A stretch of 40,398 nucleotides of DNA, taken from assembly GCF_012033785.1 (NCBI RefSeq), contig NZ_JAAVJC010000020.1, forward strand, positions 1 through 40,398, read 5' to 3'. Positions 24,756-33,471 of this stretch are shown here, one piece after another. The number at the start of each line of letters is the position of its first letter. Position 1 is the first letter of the stretch. The stretch comes from Streptomyces bohaiensis (GTDB taxonomy: Bacteria; Actinomycetota; Actinomycetes; Streptomycetales; Streptomycetaceae). Both the position numbers and the translations under genes were made by a program. The notes beneath the pieces were generated by a model. It ran no database searches and was not told the DNA's origin. It worked only from the letters and a program-made list of their open reading frames with translations.

Positions 24756-27700
24756 TCAGTTGCCGGTGAACTTGGCAGCCAGTCGCGGCGCCGAGACGAC
24801 GGAGACGCCCGTGAAGCGGCTCAGCACGCGGCCGTCCGGAGCGCAGGCGGTGACGGTGAGGGTCGCGGTGTCGTCCGCGACCCCGGTGGGCTCGACCACC
24901 ATGAGGAACGCCTCGTCGAACGGGAGGACCGCGTACAGTTCCGCGGCCTCGACGCCGAGCGGAAGGGCGGCGGTGCCCCGCGTGCGGCGGGCCCACACCA
25001 GAGCGGCCTGGAGCAGCAGATCCGCGGTGGCCGGGCTGTACAGCGCGCCCTCGAACGCCCCGGCGGCGGGACGCAGTCGCGGCAGCGCGGCCTGGAGCAC
25101 CAGCCGGTCCTCCCGCTCCTGCAGCACCCGGTGCAGCCCGCGCAGCGCCGGCCCGTGGAAGAGGGTTCCGTCACCGTAGAAGTCCGCCGCCTCGCCCCCG
25201 CCGAGCGCCGGGAGCCCGGGCACCGGAGGGGCTTCCGCGAGCGCCGGTCCCAGGTCGATGCCGGCGGCGTAGCGGGGGCGGACCCTGCCGTCCTCCGTGT
25301 GGGAACGGATCGCGGTCTGAAGCCGGTCCGCGTCGGCGGGGGTCAGCTCCAGGCGGAAACGGCCCTGCTCGCTGCCGTCGAGGACCACTCCCTTGTGGAC
25401 CGCGAACCCCCGCACCCGGCGCACCGTGCCGGCGGTGGCGCGCTCGGCCGCGCCGACGGCCCAGCCGAGCGCCAGGGCGGCCGGCAGCACGGGCACCCCG
25501 CCGATGACGTGGTCGGCGACCATGGGGTCGGCGACCAGGTCGGCCAGCGGCCGTTCCACGGTGACGGGCCCGGCCGGCGCGGCCTCACCGGGGACGGAGA
25601 GCGGAGTGACGGGCCCCAGCACGGTCACGGTGTCGGCCGCCCGCTCGGGCGCGAACTGCTCGGCGAACAGCCGGGGTCCGGTGTCCGTCCCGACCAGGGC
25701 GATGCCCCGTTCGGCGAAGATCGCCTTCAGCTGCGGGGAGACCATGCCGCTGTCCCAGGCACCCCAGTTGAGGGAGGTCACCCGGCTGTCGGGGTGCTCG
25801 CGCTTGTACGACAGGGCCCAGGCGTTGAGCACCTCGTTGGACATGGCGTAGTCGGACTGGCCCCGGTTGCCGAAGAAGCCCGCAACGGAGGAGAAGAGCA
25901 CCACGTGGCGCGGCGGATGCCCGGCGAGCGCGGCGGTGACCGCCCGCAGACCGTCGAGCTTGGGGGCGAGGACCCGGTCGATCTCGGTGATCTTCTTCTG
26001 GGCGATCAGCTGGTCGGCGAGGACCCCGGCGCCGTGCACCAGGCCGGTGATCCGCTCCGCGTACGGGGCGAGCGCGGCGGTGACGGCGGCGGTGTCGGTG
26101 ATGTCCACCGCCAGGTACTCGGCGCTGCCGCCGGCCGCCGCCACGGCGCTCAGGGTGGCGCGGATCTCGCGGGCCCCGGCGACCGAGCCGTAGAGCTGCT
26201 CCACCCGCTTGGGGGTGGGCTTCTCCCCGGCGGACGCCAGCCGGCGGGCGGCGGCGCTCTTCAGCTCGGTGACACCGTCGGCACCGGCCGCCCAGTCGGG
26301 CTCCTCCGTGAGCGGAGTGCGGCCCAGCAACAGCATGGCCGCGCCGTACCGTTCGGCCAGCGCGACGGCGCAGCGGGCGGTGATGCCCCGGCCGCCGCCG
26401 GTGACCACGAACAGGTCCTGCGGCCCGGGCTCGGCAGGGGAGGCGCCCTGCCCCTGTCCCTGTCCTTGTCCTTGTCCCTGCGCAGGCTGCGGGGTACGCG
26501 GGGTCTCCGCGAGGGTGAGGGTGGTGCGGCGGGCGCCGTCCCACGCGGTCTGCGCGGGCTGCCGGGCGGCGTCGTGCAGTTCGCCGAGGACGACCGCCGC
26601 GGCGTCCTCGGGCGCGAGGTGCGGCGCCACGTCGAGGGCCCGGGCGAAGAGCGCGGGGGCCTCGATGGCCAGCGTCTTCACCAGGCCGGTGAAGCCGGCG
26701 GTCGGGACGGCGTCCTCCGCGACGCCGTCCAGCCCGAAGGCCCCGTCCAGGGAGGTCACGGTGAGGAACGCGGCGCGGCCCTCAGCGGCGGCCCGGGTGA
26801 GCGGCTCCACCGTATGCTTGGCGATCAGCAGGCCGTGGGCGAGACGGCGGACGTTCTCCTTCCACGGGGTGCGGCCGCCGGTGGCGAACGTGATCACCGC
26901 GTGGAGACCCCCTGCGGTCACCTCCTTGAGCCGGTCGGCCAGTTCGGAGACGTTCCAGCCGGTCAGCTCCCGGTCCTTGCCCTCGGTGACGTGCTGGGCG
27001 ACACCGGGCAGCCGGAGGATCTGGAGCTGCCACCCGTCGGCGGACAGCTGCCGGGCCACCGGCTCCACCAGAGTCCCGCCGTCGTCCACCAGCAGTGCGG
27101 TGGCGCCGCGCGGATAGGCGTCGACGAGCCGGTCGGGCGCGGGCAGTTCGGTCAGCGCGGCCTGCGCGCGGCCGATGCCCGGCGGCTGCGCCGCCTCGGC
27201 GGGGGCGGGGGGCGGGGCGTCTGCTGGTGCCGGTGCCGGTGCCGGTGCCGGTGCCGGGGTCTCGGGGGTCCCGGGGGCTTCGCCTGCGCCGCCGGTGATG
27301 ACGGAGACGATGTCGGCGAGGGTCCGCAGTTCGCCCAGCTGCTCGGGCCGCGCTGCGGTGGTGCCCGGGAAGCGTGACTGGAGGGTGCCGAGGATCTCGA
27401 CGCGTTTGATCGAGTCGATTCCCAGGTCGGCCTCCACGTTCATCTCCAGGTCGAGCATTTCCGCCGGGTAGCCGGTTTTCTCGGCCACCACTGCCAGCAG
27501 TACCTCGCGCACCGTGGCCGCATCGACTGCGGGGGAGGCGGGGGCCGTTGCTGTGGCCGTGGTCGCGGTTGCCGCGCTGACCGGGGCGGATGCCGAGGTG
27601 CCGGCCGAGTCGGTGATGAAGTCGGCGATGCCGGCGAGGGTTCGCAGTTCGCCCAGCTGCTCGGGCCCTGCGGCGGTGCTGGTGGGGAAGCGTGACTGGA

Positions 27701-30700
27701 GGGTGCCGAGGATTTCGACGCGTTTGATCGAGTCGATCCCGAGGTCGGCTTCCAGGTCCATCTCCAGCTCCAGCATTTCCGCCGGGTAGCCGGTCTTCTC
27801 CGCCACCACCGCCAGCAGCACCTCGCGCACCGCGGCCGCATCGACTGCGGGGGAGGCGGGGGCCGTTGCTGTGGCCGCGGTCGCGGTTGCCTCGCTCACC
27901 GGGGTGGGAGCCGCGCTCCCGGCCGAGTCGGTGATGAAGTCGGCGATGCCGGCGAGGGTTCGCAGTTCGCCCAGCTGCTCGGGTCCCGCGGCGGTGCTGG
28001 TGGGGAAGCGTGACTGGAGGGTGCCGAGGATCTCGACGCGTTTGATCGAGTCGATCCCGAGGTCGGCTTCCAGGTCCATCTCCAGCTCCAGCATCTCTGC
28101 CGGGTAGCCGGTCTTCTCCGCCACCACCGCCAGCAGCACCTCGCGCACGGCGGCCGCATCGACCCCGGCCGACGGAGCCGGGCGCTCCGGCTCCGAAGCG
28201 GACTCCGCCACGGGCAGGGGCGCGACCGGCACCAGGGGCGCGACCGGCACCGGGGCAGCCGCCGCCGGCGTCGGAAGCGAAACGACCGCAGTGACCGGAG
28301 CGGCGGGGGCTGCCGGGGCCGGTGCTGCCGGCAGCGCCACAGTGGGAGCGGCGGCAGGCGCGGTCGCGCGTTCTGTCGGCGGAGCGGTGACCGGAGGGGT
28401 GGGGGCCCCGACGCCGTACTCCAGCCGAGCCAGGTCGCGCAGCACCTCGTTGGCGCGCAGATGGGTACGTCCGATGGCGAGACCGTGTTCCTTGACGGCG
28501 GTGACACCCGCGATGACGTCGCCCGTCCGGCCTTCCTCGGCGGCCCGCGCCAGGATGTCGGCGAGCGCCTGGGCGCTCTCCAGCTGCCCGGTCAAGTACT
28601 GGTCGTGCAGGGTCAGGTGGTCGGCCACCACACCGGACCGGCCGGGGGCCGGCGCCTGGTGGGGAAGGGCGTGCTCCTGGGTCACGGTGAGCCCGTTCTC
28701 TCGGAGGGCAGGGGCAGGGGCAGGGGCAGGGGCTGAGGCGACCGGCACGGTGGGGCGCGGAGGCGCCGCGGCGGCTGCGGCCGGCACGAGCGGGGCAGCC
28801 GGGGCGACCGGGGCCGCGTGGGCGACCGCCATCGCCGGCGCGACCGGGCGCGGCGTTCCGGGGGGCGCCGCCGTACCCGCCGGGGCCGTGGCCGAGACCG
28901 GGGCAGGGGCCGAGGAGGTGACGGCCGCCGGCTCCGGGACGCGGTAGCCGTCCTCCAGCGCCTTCCGGTAGGCGGCGCGGCGGGAGTCCGACACGTGGTT
29001 GATGCCGGTGAGGTCGATCGTCATGCCCTTGACCGGCTCGGTGGCCGGGACGGGCGCCACGTACCGGTCCTCCGTGGCCAGCGGCAGACCGAGGACGGCG
29101 AGCCGGGCGACGGCCCACTTCAGGCCCTGGTCGGCGTCCTTGCCCGGCCCGGGGTCGAGGGCGACCACCGTGTGCGGCCGCTCGCCCAGGATCCTGCCGA
29201 CCAACTGGGCCAGCACGCCCTTGGGGCCGAACTCCACGAAGGTGCGGAACCCCTCCGCGTACATCTCCTCGACCCGGTCGGCGAACGCCACGGGGTGGAT
29301 CAACTGCTCGGCGAGGACGCGCCGGTTCGCCTCCTCGTCGGCGCCGTAGCGCGCCCCGGGGGTGTTGGCGAAGACCGGACGCGCCGGGGCCCCGATCGCG
29401 GCCTGCGCGACCTCGGCGCCGAACGACTCCAGGGCGTGGCCGACCAGCGGGGTGTGGAAGGCGGCGGAGACCGGCAGCCGCTTGGCACGCAGCCCCGCCT
29501 CGGTGGCGGCCTCGACGAGACGCCCGACGGACGCGGTCGGTCCGCCGACCACGATCTGGTCGGGGGCGTTCCGGTTGCACACCACCAGCTCGGGGGCGAC
29601 CGACAGCAGGGCGGTGACCTGGTCCTCCGGTGCGGAGAGCGCGGCCATCGCGCCGGGGTCGAACCCGGGGGTCTCCGGCGGCGCCATCGCGGCGCCCCGC
29701 GCCCGGGCGAGCCGGAGATACGTCTCCTCGTCCAGGGCGCCGGAGGCCCACAGCGCCGTCAGCTCGCCGAAGCTGTGGCCCAGGAACCCGTCCGCGCGGA
29801 AGCCGAGTTCGTCGAGGTAGCGGTAGTGCCCCGCGGACAGCGCGCCGATGGCCGGCTGCGCGTAGGCGGTGCGGCGCAGCGACTCCTCCTGCGCGGTGCG
29901 GCCCGCGTCGTCGAAGGCCGGCGGGGGGAAGACGACCCGGGAGAGCGTCTCGGCGCCGGTGAACAGCTGGTTGGCCGCGTCGAAGGCGGCTCGCAGCGGC
30001 GGCAGCGCGAGCAGGGCGGTGAGCCCCGCGTTCACGTACTGGCTGCCCTGGCCGGCGAAGAGCGCTCCGACCCGTCCGGTGTCCGCCGCGCGGGTACGGA
30101 AGGTGACGCCCTTGGGGTGGGTCCACTCGGTGGCGTCGGGCCGCTCCCGCAGGGTGCGCACGGCCAGCTCGCGCAGCTGCTCGCTCTCCTCGCCGTCGCG
30201 GGCGGCGAAGGCGACACGCGCGTGGTCCGCGGGGACCGGCCCGGCCATCGACGGCTCCCGGGCGTCCAGGAGTTCGGTGAGCGCGGCGGTGTCCGGGGCG
30301 TGCCACAGCCGGACGTGGGCCACCGGGGACATGACCCGCAGGTCGCCGCCGGTGCCGTGTTCCTCCAGCACGAAGTGGAAGTTGGTGCCGCCGAAGCCGA
30401 ACGAGGAGATCGCGGCGCGCCGCCGGGGGCGGGCGGGGTCCTTGATCCAGGGCCGGGCGGCGGTGTTGACGTAGAACGGGCTGTGGGCGAAGTCGATCGC
30501 CGGGTTGGGCTCCGCCACGTTGATGGACGGCGGCAGGACCCGGTGGTGCAGCGCCATCGACAGTTTGATGAGCCCGGCGGCGCCGGCCGCCGCCTTGGTG
30601 TGCCCGATCTGGGACTTGACGCTGCCGACCGCCGCGTACTGCCGCTGCGTCGTCGCCTCTCCCACCACCGCCGCGAGCGCCGACAGCTCGGTGGCGTCAC

Positions 30701-31772
30701 CGACGGCGGTCCCGGTGCCGTGGGCTTCGAAGAGCTCCACGGAGTCGGGTGCGCAGTCCGCGTCCTCGTAGGCGCGGCGCAGGGCGACCATCTGGCCTTC
30801 CTTGCGCGGCGCGTAGATGGACTTGAACCGGCCGTCGCTGGAGGAGCCGAGGCCCCGCAGCACGGCGTAGACGCGGTTCCCGTCCCGTTCGGCGTCGGCC
30901 AGCCGCCGCAGGGCGAGCATGCCGATGCCCTCGCCGATGAGGGTCCCGTCGGCGTCCTTGTCGAAGGGGCGGATGCGTCCGGACTTGGAGAAGGCGGGGG
31001 TCTTGCTGAAGCACAGGTACATGAAGATGGTGTTCTCGGCGTCGCAGCCGCCCGTCAGCATCGTGTCCGCCCGGCCCTCCAGCAGCTCGCTGACGGCGGC
31101 CTTGACCGCGCCCAGCGAACTGGCGCAGGCGGCGTCGACGGTCATGTTGGTGCCGCCGAGGTCGAGGCGGTTCGCCACCCGGCCCGCGACCACGTTGCCG
31201 AGCATGCCGGGGAAGGAGTTCTCCTCCCACGGGGCGAACGCCAGCTTGAACTTCTCGGCTATCTCGTCCGCGTCGCGCGCGCTGAGCCCGCAGCTGCGGA
31301 CCACCTCCTTCAGCACCGGGGTCTGGAGCCGGGCGGACAGGGGCTGGGTCAGCTGGTTGGCCCCGGTGATGCCGAGCACCACCCCGGTGCGGGAGGCGTC
31401 GTACCAGGGCTGGTCGGCTCCGGAGTCCTTCAGCAGGTCGCGGGCGACCACCAGGCTGAGCAGCTGCAGGACGTCGGTGACCTCCAGGGTGTTCGGCGGG
31501 AGGCCGAACTCCAGCGGGTTGAACGGCACCGGGGGGATGAAGCCGCCGCGCTTGGCGTAGGTCTTGTCGGGCGCGGTCGGGTCGGGGTCGTAGTGGTCCG
31601 CCACGCTCCAGTGCGTCTCGGGCACGTCCTCGATGCAGTCGGCGGCCGCGACGACGTTGCCCCAGAACTGGCGCAGGTCACGAGACTTGGGGTACAGGGC
31701 GGAGAGGCCGACGACGGCGACGGGGTCACGGGCGAGTCGGCGGTCGAGATCGGCTTCGGGTATCTGCTTCAC
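24756..31772 (-). CDS. pfaA: PfaA-like synthase subunit: KS-AT-ACP-ACP-ACP-KR-DH
   Basis: 2338 residues from GTG 31772, chosen because AGGAG lies upstream; an in-frame ATG at 31799 has no good site. Domain order: ketosynthase (Cys in DAACASS near 215, His in EAHGTG near 349 and GHTKAAAG near 391); malonyl-type acyltransferase (GHSFGE near 667, AAFHTPLV); a Pro/Ala linker; three near-identical ACPs, each with LGIDSIKR (serines near 1241, 1347 and 1453); ketoreductase (VTGGGRGI near 1792, FSSVAGFFGNRGQSDYAMSN near 1976); and a PKS-type dehydratase fold (DHVIGGVPVLPAALALG near 2089). This is the chain-elongating subunit of a Pfa system, iteratively condensing malonyl units on tandem ACPs. Three ACPs is low compared with five to nine in marine EPA/DHA synthases. 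A C-terminal DH is shared with myxobacterial Pfa2. Confidence 0.94.
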   Translation of the reverse strand: MKQIPEADLDRRLARDPVAVVGLSALYPKSRDLRQFWGNVVAAADCIEDVPETHWSVADHYDPDPTAPDKTYAKRGGFIPPVPFNPLEFGLPPNTLEVTDVLQLLSLVVARDLLKDSGADQPWYDASRTGVVLGITGANQLTQPLSARLQTPVLKEVVRSCGLSARDADEIAEKFKLAFAPWEENSFPGMLGNVVAGRVANRLDLGGTNMTVDAACASSLGAVKAAVSELLEGRADTMLTGGCDAENTIFMYLCFSKTPAFSKSGRIRPFDKDADGTLIGEGIGMLALRRLADAERDGNRVYAVLRGLGSSSDGRFKSIYAPRKEGQMVALRRAYEDADCAPDSVELFEAHGTGTAVGDATELSALAAVVGEATTQRQYAAVGSVKSQIGHTKAAAGAAGLIKLSMALHHRVLPPSINVAEPNPAIDFAHSPFYVNTAARPWIKDPARPRRRAAISSFGFGGTNFHFVLEEHGTGGDLRVMSPVAHVRLWHAPDTAALTELLDAREPSMAGPVPADHARVAFAARDGEESEQLRELAVRTLRERPDATEWTHPKGVTFRTRAADTGRVGALFAGQGSQYVNAGLTALLALPPLRAAFDAANQLFTGAETLSRVVFPPPAFDDAGRTAQEESLRRTAYAQPAIGALSAGHYRYLDELGFRADGFLGHSFGELTALWASGALDEETYLRLARARGAAMAPPETPGFDPGAMAALSAPEDQVTALLSVAPELVVCNRNAPDQIVVGGPTASVGRLVEAATEAGLRAKRLPVSAAFHTPLVGHALESFGAEVAQAAIGAPARPVFANTPGARYGADEEANRRVLAEQLIHPVAFADRVEEMYAEGFRTFVEFGPKGVLAQLVGRILGERPHTVVALDPGPGKDADQGLKWAVARLAVLGLPLATEDRYVAPVPATEPVKGMTIDLTGINHVSDSRRAAYRKALEDGYRVPEPAAVTSSAPAPVSATAPAGTAAPPGTPRPVAPAMAVAHAAPVAPAAPLVPAAAAAAPPRPTVPVASAPAPAPAPALRENGLTVTQEHALPHQAPAPGRSGVVADHLTLHDQYLTGQLESAQALADILARAAEEGRTGDVIAGVTAVKEHGLAIGRTHLRANEVLRDLARLEYGVGAPTPPVTAPPTERATAPAAAPTVALPAAPAPAAPAAPVTAVVSLPTPAAAAPVPVAPLVPVAPLPVAESASEPERPAPSAGVDAAAVREVLLAVVAEKTGYPAEMLELEMDLEADLGIDSIKRVEILGTLQSRFPTSTAAGPEQLGELRTLAGIADFITDSAGSAAPTPVSEATATAATATAPASPAVDAAAVREVLLAVVAEKTGYPAEMLELEMDLEADLGIDSIKRVEILGTLQSRFPTSTAAGPEQLGELRTLAGIADFITDSAGTSASAPVSAATATTATATAPASPAVDAATVREVLLAVVAEKTGYPAEMLDLEMNVEADLGIDSIKRVEILGTLQSRFPGTTAARPEQLGELRTLADIVSVITGGAGEAPGTPETPAPAPAPAPAPADAPPPAPAEAAQPPGIGRAQAALTELPAPDRLVDAYPRGATALLVDDGGTLVEPVARQLSADGWQLQILRLPGVAQHVTEGKDRELTGWNVSELADRLKEVTAGGLHAVITFATGGRTPWKENVRRLAHGLLIAKHTVEPLTRAAAEGRAAFLTVTSLDGAFGLDGVAEDAVPTAGFTGLVKTLAIEAPALFARALDVAPHLAPEDAAAVVLGELHDAARQPAQTAWDGARRTTLTLAETPRTPQPAQGQGQGQGQGQGASPAEPGPQDLFVVTGGGRGITARCAVALAERYGAAMLLLGRTPLTEEPDWAAGADGVTELKSAAARRLASAGEKPTPKRVEQLYGSVAGAREIRATLSAVAAAGGSAEYLAVDITDTAAVTAALAPYAERITGLVHGAGVLADQLIAQKKITEIDRVLAPKLDGLRAVTAALAGHPPRHVVLFSSVAGFFGNRGQSDYAMSNEVLNAWALSYKREHPDSRVTSLNWGAWDSGMVSPQLKAIFAERGIALVGTDTGPRLFAEQFAPERAADTVTVLGPVTPLSVPGEAAPAGPVTVERPLADLVADPMVADHVIGGVPVLPAALALGWAVGAAERATAGTVRRVRGFAVHKGVVLDGSEQGRFRLELTPADADRLQTAIRSHTEDGRVRPRYAAGIDLGPALAEAPPVPGLPALGGGEAADFYGDGTLFHGPALRGLHRVLQEREDRLVLQAALPRLRPAAGAFEGALYSPATADLLLQAALVWARRTRGTAALPLGVEAAELYAVLPFDEAFLMVVEPTGVADDTATLTVTACAPDGRVLSRFTGVSVVSAPRLAAKFTGN
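26445..26480. repeat. Gln-Gly coding hexamer repeat in pfaA linker
   Basis: Six imperfect six-base units encode alternating Gly-Gln in the linker just before the ketoreductase domain. It is length-variable simple sequence. Confidence 0.85.
27226..27255. repeat. GGTGCC hexamer repeat in pfaA linker
   Basis: Five perfect GGTGCC copies encode alternating Ala-Pro in the rigid linker after the third ACP. Confidence 0.9.
27300..28170 (-). repeat. Tandem 318-bp ACP-coding repeats, three units
   Basis: The three ACP segments recur with a period of exactly 318 bases (106 residues), as shown by the block GGCCGCATC at 28152, 27834 and 27516. Units 1 and 2 are nearly identical even in the inter-ACP linkers. 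Unit 3 has diverged (LDLEMNVEADLG, and VSVITGGAG at its end). Recent duplication or gene conversion is implied, and copy number could vary among strains or collapse in short-read assemblies. Confidence 0.9.
28706..28732. repeat. GGGGCA hexamer repeat in pfaA linker
   Basis: About four and a half copies of a six-base unit encode alternating Pro-Ala in the linker between the AT and the first ACP. Confidence 0.9.
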
Positions 31773-31885
31773 GGAAGAGCACTCCTGCGGTCTGGGCATG
31801 GGACGGTTTCCGGGCAGGCGGTACCGCTCTCCGGGCGGGTGGACACCGGGGCGTCGGGGCGCGGGCGCGCGCCCTGCCGGACGCG

Positions 31886-32752
31886 TCAGGCGGACTGGAT
31901 GACGTGCGCGATGACCGTTGCGGCGTCGGGACGGCCGAGCATCGTGTAGTGATCACCGGGACAGCTGCGCACCGTCAGCCCGTGCGCTGCGAGCGGGCCC
32001 CAACCCAGGTCGGGGTCGCCGGAGATGAGGCTGCGCTCGGCCTTGATCAGCGTCAGCGGCACGACGGCGGACGGCGGTCGGTGGCGGGCGGTCAGCCGGT
32101 TGTTGTGCAACAGGCCTTCCACGTACGTCTCGTAGAGCTTGCGCAGCCCCGGCAGGGTGACGTCGCCGGGGAGCGCGCCCGAGGCGACGGCCGACCGCAG
32201 GACGGTGGCCAGCCCTTCGTCGGTGTCCCGGATCGCGTCGCCCGGGAGCGGGCCGGAGACCGGCCGTCCGCGTTTGGCACCGAGGTACATGGCGAACCAG
32301 CCGAGCAGCAGGGCGGGTTCGAGGGCGTCGTCCGTCCGGGTGTACTCCTCGGTCGCCGCGATGCTGTCCAGCAGCACGACCCGGTCGGGACGCAGCTCCG
32401 CGGGCAGTCCCCCGCAGACGGCGTGGGCGACGACGCCGCCGAAGGACCAGCCCCCCAGCGTGAAGGGGCCCGCCTCCCGTAGCCGGGTCACCTCGGCGGC
32501 CAGCGGGGGAACGAGCTGGTCCAGTGTCGCGGTCCCGGCCGTCCCCGGGAGGCCGGTCCGCCGGTAGGCGGGCAGTCCCTGGAGGTCCAGCACGGTCAGA
32601 CCGGTCGTCTCCGGTAACGCGGAGGCGGTGGCGCGGTGCACGGTCGCCGGCAGCGCCCCCGGGTGGATGAGAACCACGGTCCGCGATCCCGGGGCGGCGG
32701 CACGGTGGTGGTGAATGAGCGCCGGGGCCGCCGGTCTACGCGGCGCCGGCAC
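31886..32752 (-). CDS. Stand-alone thioesterase (alpha/beta hydrolase, PKS/NRPS type)
   Basis: 288 residues from GTG 32752, overlapping the end of the ACP gene by 17 bases. The serine hydrolase motif GGWSFGG lies near residue 101, the acid is in VVLLDSIAATEEY near 130, and the catalytic His is in CPGDHYTMLGRP near 266. The sequence resembles the release thioesterase domains at the ends of PKS/NRPS proteins more than the shorter type II editing enzymes, but it is free-standing. In this operon it is the obvious candidate to hydrolyse the finished acyl chain from an ACP, since no acyltransferase release domain is present in the synthase. A housekeeping editing role is the alternative. Confidence 0.88.
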   Translation of the reverse strand: MPAPRRPAAPALIHHHRAAAPGSRTVVLIHPGALPATVHRATASALPETTGLTVLDLQGLPAYRRTGLPGTAGTATLDQLVPPLAAEVTRLREAGPFTLGGWSFGGVVAHAVCGGLPAELRPDRVVLLDSIAATEEYTRTDDALEPALLLGWFAMYLGAKRGRPVSGPLPGDAIRDTDEGLATVLRSAVASGALPGDVTLPGLRKLYETYVEGLLHNNRLTARHRPPSAVVPLTLIKAERSLISGDPDLGWGPLAAHGLTVRSCPGDHYTMLGRPDAATVIAHVIQSA

Positions 32753-33002
32753 GCTGGCTGCTCTCCTCGGCTATGTACTGCGCGAGATCCTTGATGCTGG
32801 GGTGGTACCAGAGTGCGGTGGTTCCGAGCTCGAAGCCGAGCCAGTTCTCCAGCTCGCCGGCCAGGATGAGGGCTTCGGTCGAGTCCAGGTCGAGTTCGTC
32901 GAAGTACTGCTCGGGCGGCACCTCGCTGCGGTCCACCCCCAGGCGGTGCGCGATCTTATCGATCAGCCAGTCCTGTGCGTCCTGAGCTGCGACGGAAGCC
33001 AT
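32736..33002 (-). CDS. Free-standing acyl carrier protein, first gene of the Pfa-type operon
   Basis: 88 residues from ATG 33002 (AAAGGAA six bases upstream). The phosphopantetheine attachment serine is in DELDLDSTEALIL. The following helix (GELENWLGFELG) and the C-terminal HPSIKDLAQYIA are typical of discrete carrier proteins, and quite different from the three integrated ACPs of the PfaA-like protein (GIDSIKR). Being separate, it may carry the finished or partly finished chain to the dehydrogenases and the thioesterase, whose gene overlaps it by 17 bases. Its position makes it the first translated gene of the roughly 23-kb transcript. Confidence 0.93.
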   Translation of the reverse strand: MASVAAQDAQDWLIDKIAHRLGVDRSEVPPEQYFDELDLDSTEALILAGELENWLGFELGTTALWYHPSIKDLAQYIAEESSQRAGAA

Positions 33003-33240
33003 CGTCTGTTCCTTTCCGAGCCGGAAGAGGGGCAGGCAGCGGTCATTTTCCGCCGCCGATTTCGGCCCACGATAGGCCAACCGACAGCACTCTGGGCAGA
33101 GATTCGAAAAAATGCGGATCCTGTTTATGCAATGTTTGCGCGGCGAAAATTAATCAGTTAGTGCTCACTAATGTTCTCCCCGTCCTCCGCCGGCACATGA
33201 ATGAGACGGAAGGGATAGCAGTTTCGGTTACGGCTCTACA
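33003..33240 (-). promoter_or_regulatory. Promoter region of the 23-kb Pfa-type operon, with operator-like palindrome
   Basis: This is one of the most AT-rich stretches in the window (about 33090-33180), directly upstream of the first operon gene. It contains the palindrome TTAGTGCTCACTAA (33158-33171; six-base arms, two-base spacer), flanked by further A/T-rich sequence (AAAATTAATCAG). A repressor or activator site is plausible. No cognate regulator is encoded next to it, so control may come from elsewhere in the genome. Confidence 0.6.
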
Positions 33241-33471
33241 GTGGGCGGGCTGATGGCCGTGGGGAGGGAGAGGTCATTGCGCACCCGACGAGAGGCCCGG
33301 GACGCACCTCCTCACGTCCCCCACTCGCCGCAGCCGGCCCAGCTTCCCGCGGCGGGATCGTCGTATCCGCAGCCGAACCGGTCGGTCAGCGGCCAAGCCA
33401 CCCGCCGCCGCCCTCAACCCGCCCGTGCGCAGCGGCCCGTGGGCTCCGGAGTCCCGGGGCGAGAAGGCCCC
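33241..33471. other. Intergenic stretch without recognisable gene
   Basis: About 230 GC-rich bases lie between the operon promoter and the decayed CYTH gene. Short open frames here show no homology I recognise and no ribosome binding site of note. The stretch may hold the promoter remnant of the pseudogene. Confidence 0.4.

Noticed and set aside
20288..24769. Very long open frame on the plus strand antisense to the PfaC-like gene (and similar ones antisense to the PfaA-like, PfaD and ACAD genes)
   Set aside because: Typical of high-GC coding DNA, where the complementary frame lacks stops. The translations are Gly/Arg/Val-rich with no domain, while the minus-strand frames show complete catalytic motifs.
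27300..28170. Regularly spaced repeats that could suggest a CRISPR-like array
   Set aside because: The 318-base period is in frame and encodes ACP domains; there are no short palindromic repeats or unique spacers.
31855..31876. Short GC-rich stem between the thioesterase and PfaA-like genes
   Set aside because: Only a seven-base core stem in very GC-rich DNA; too weak to call a terminator inside a continuing operon.
9834..33002. Assignment of the operon as an EPA/DHA synthase or heterocyst glycolipid cluster
   Set aside because: The tailoring enzymes, the low ACP number and the lack of a glycosyltransferase, thioester reductase or terminal acyltransferase do not match those pathways closely enough to name a product.
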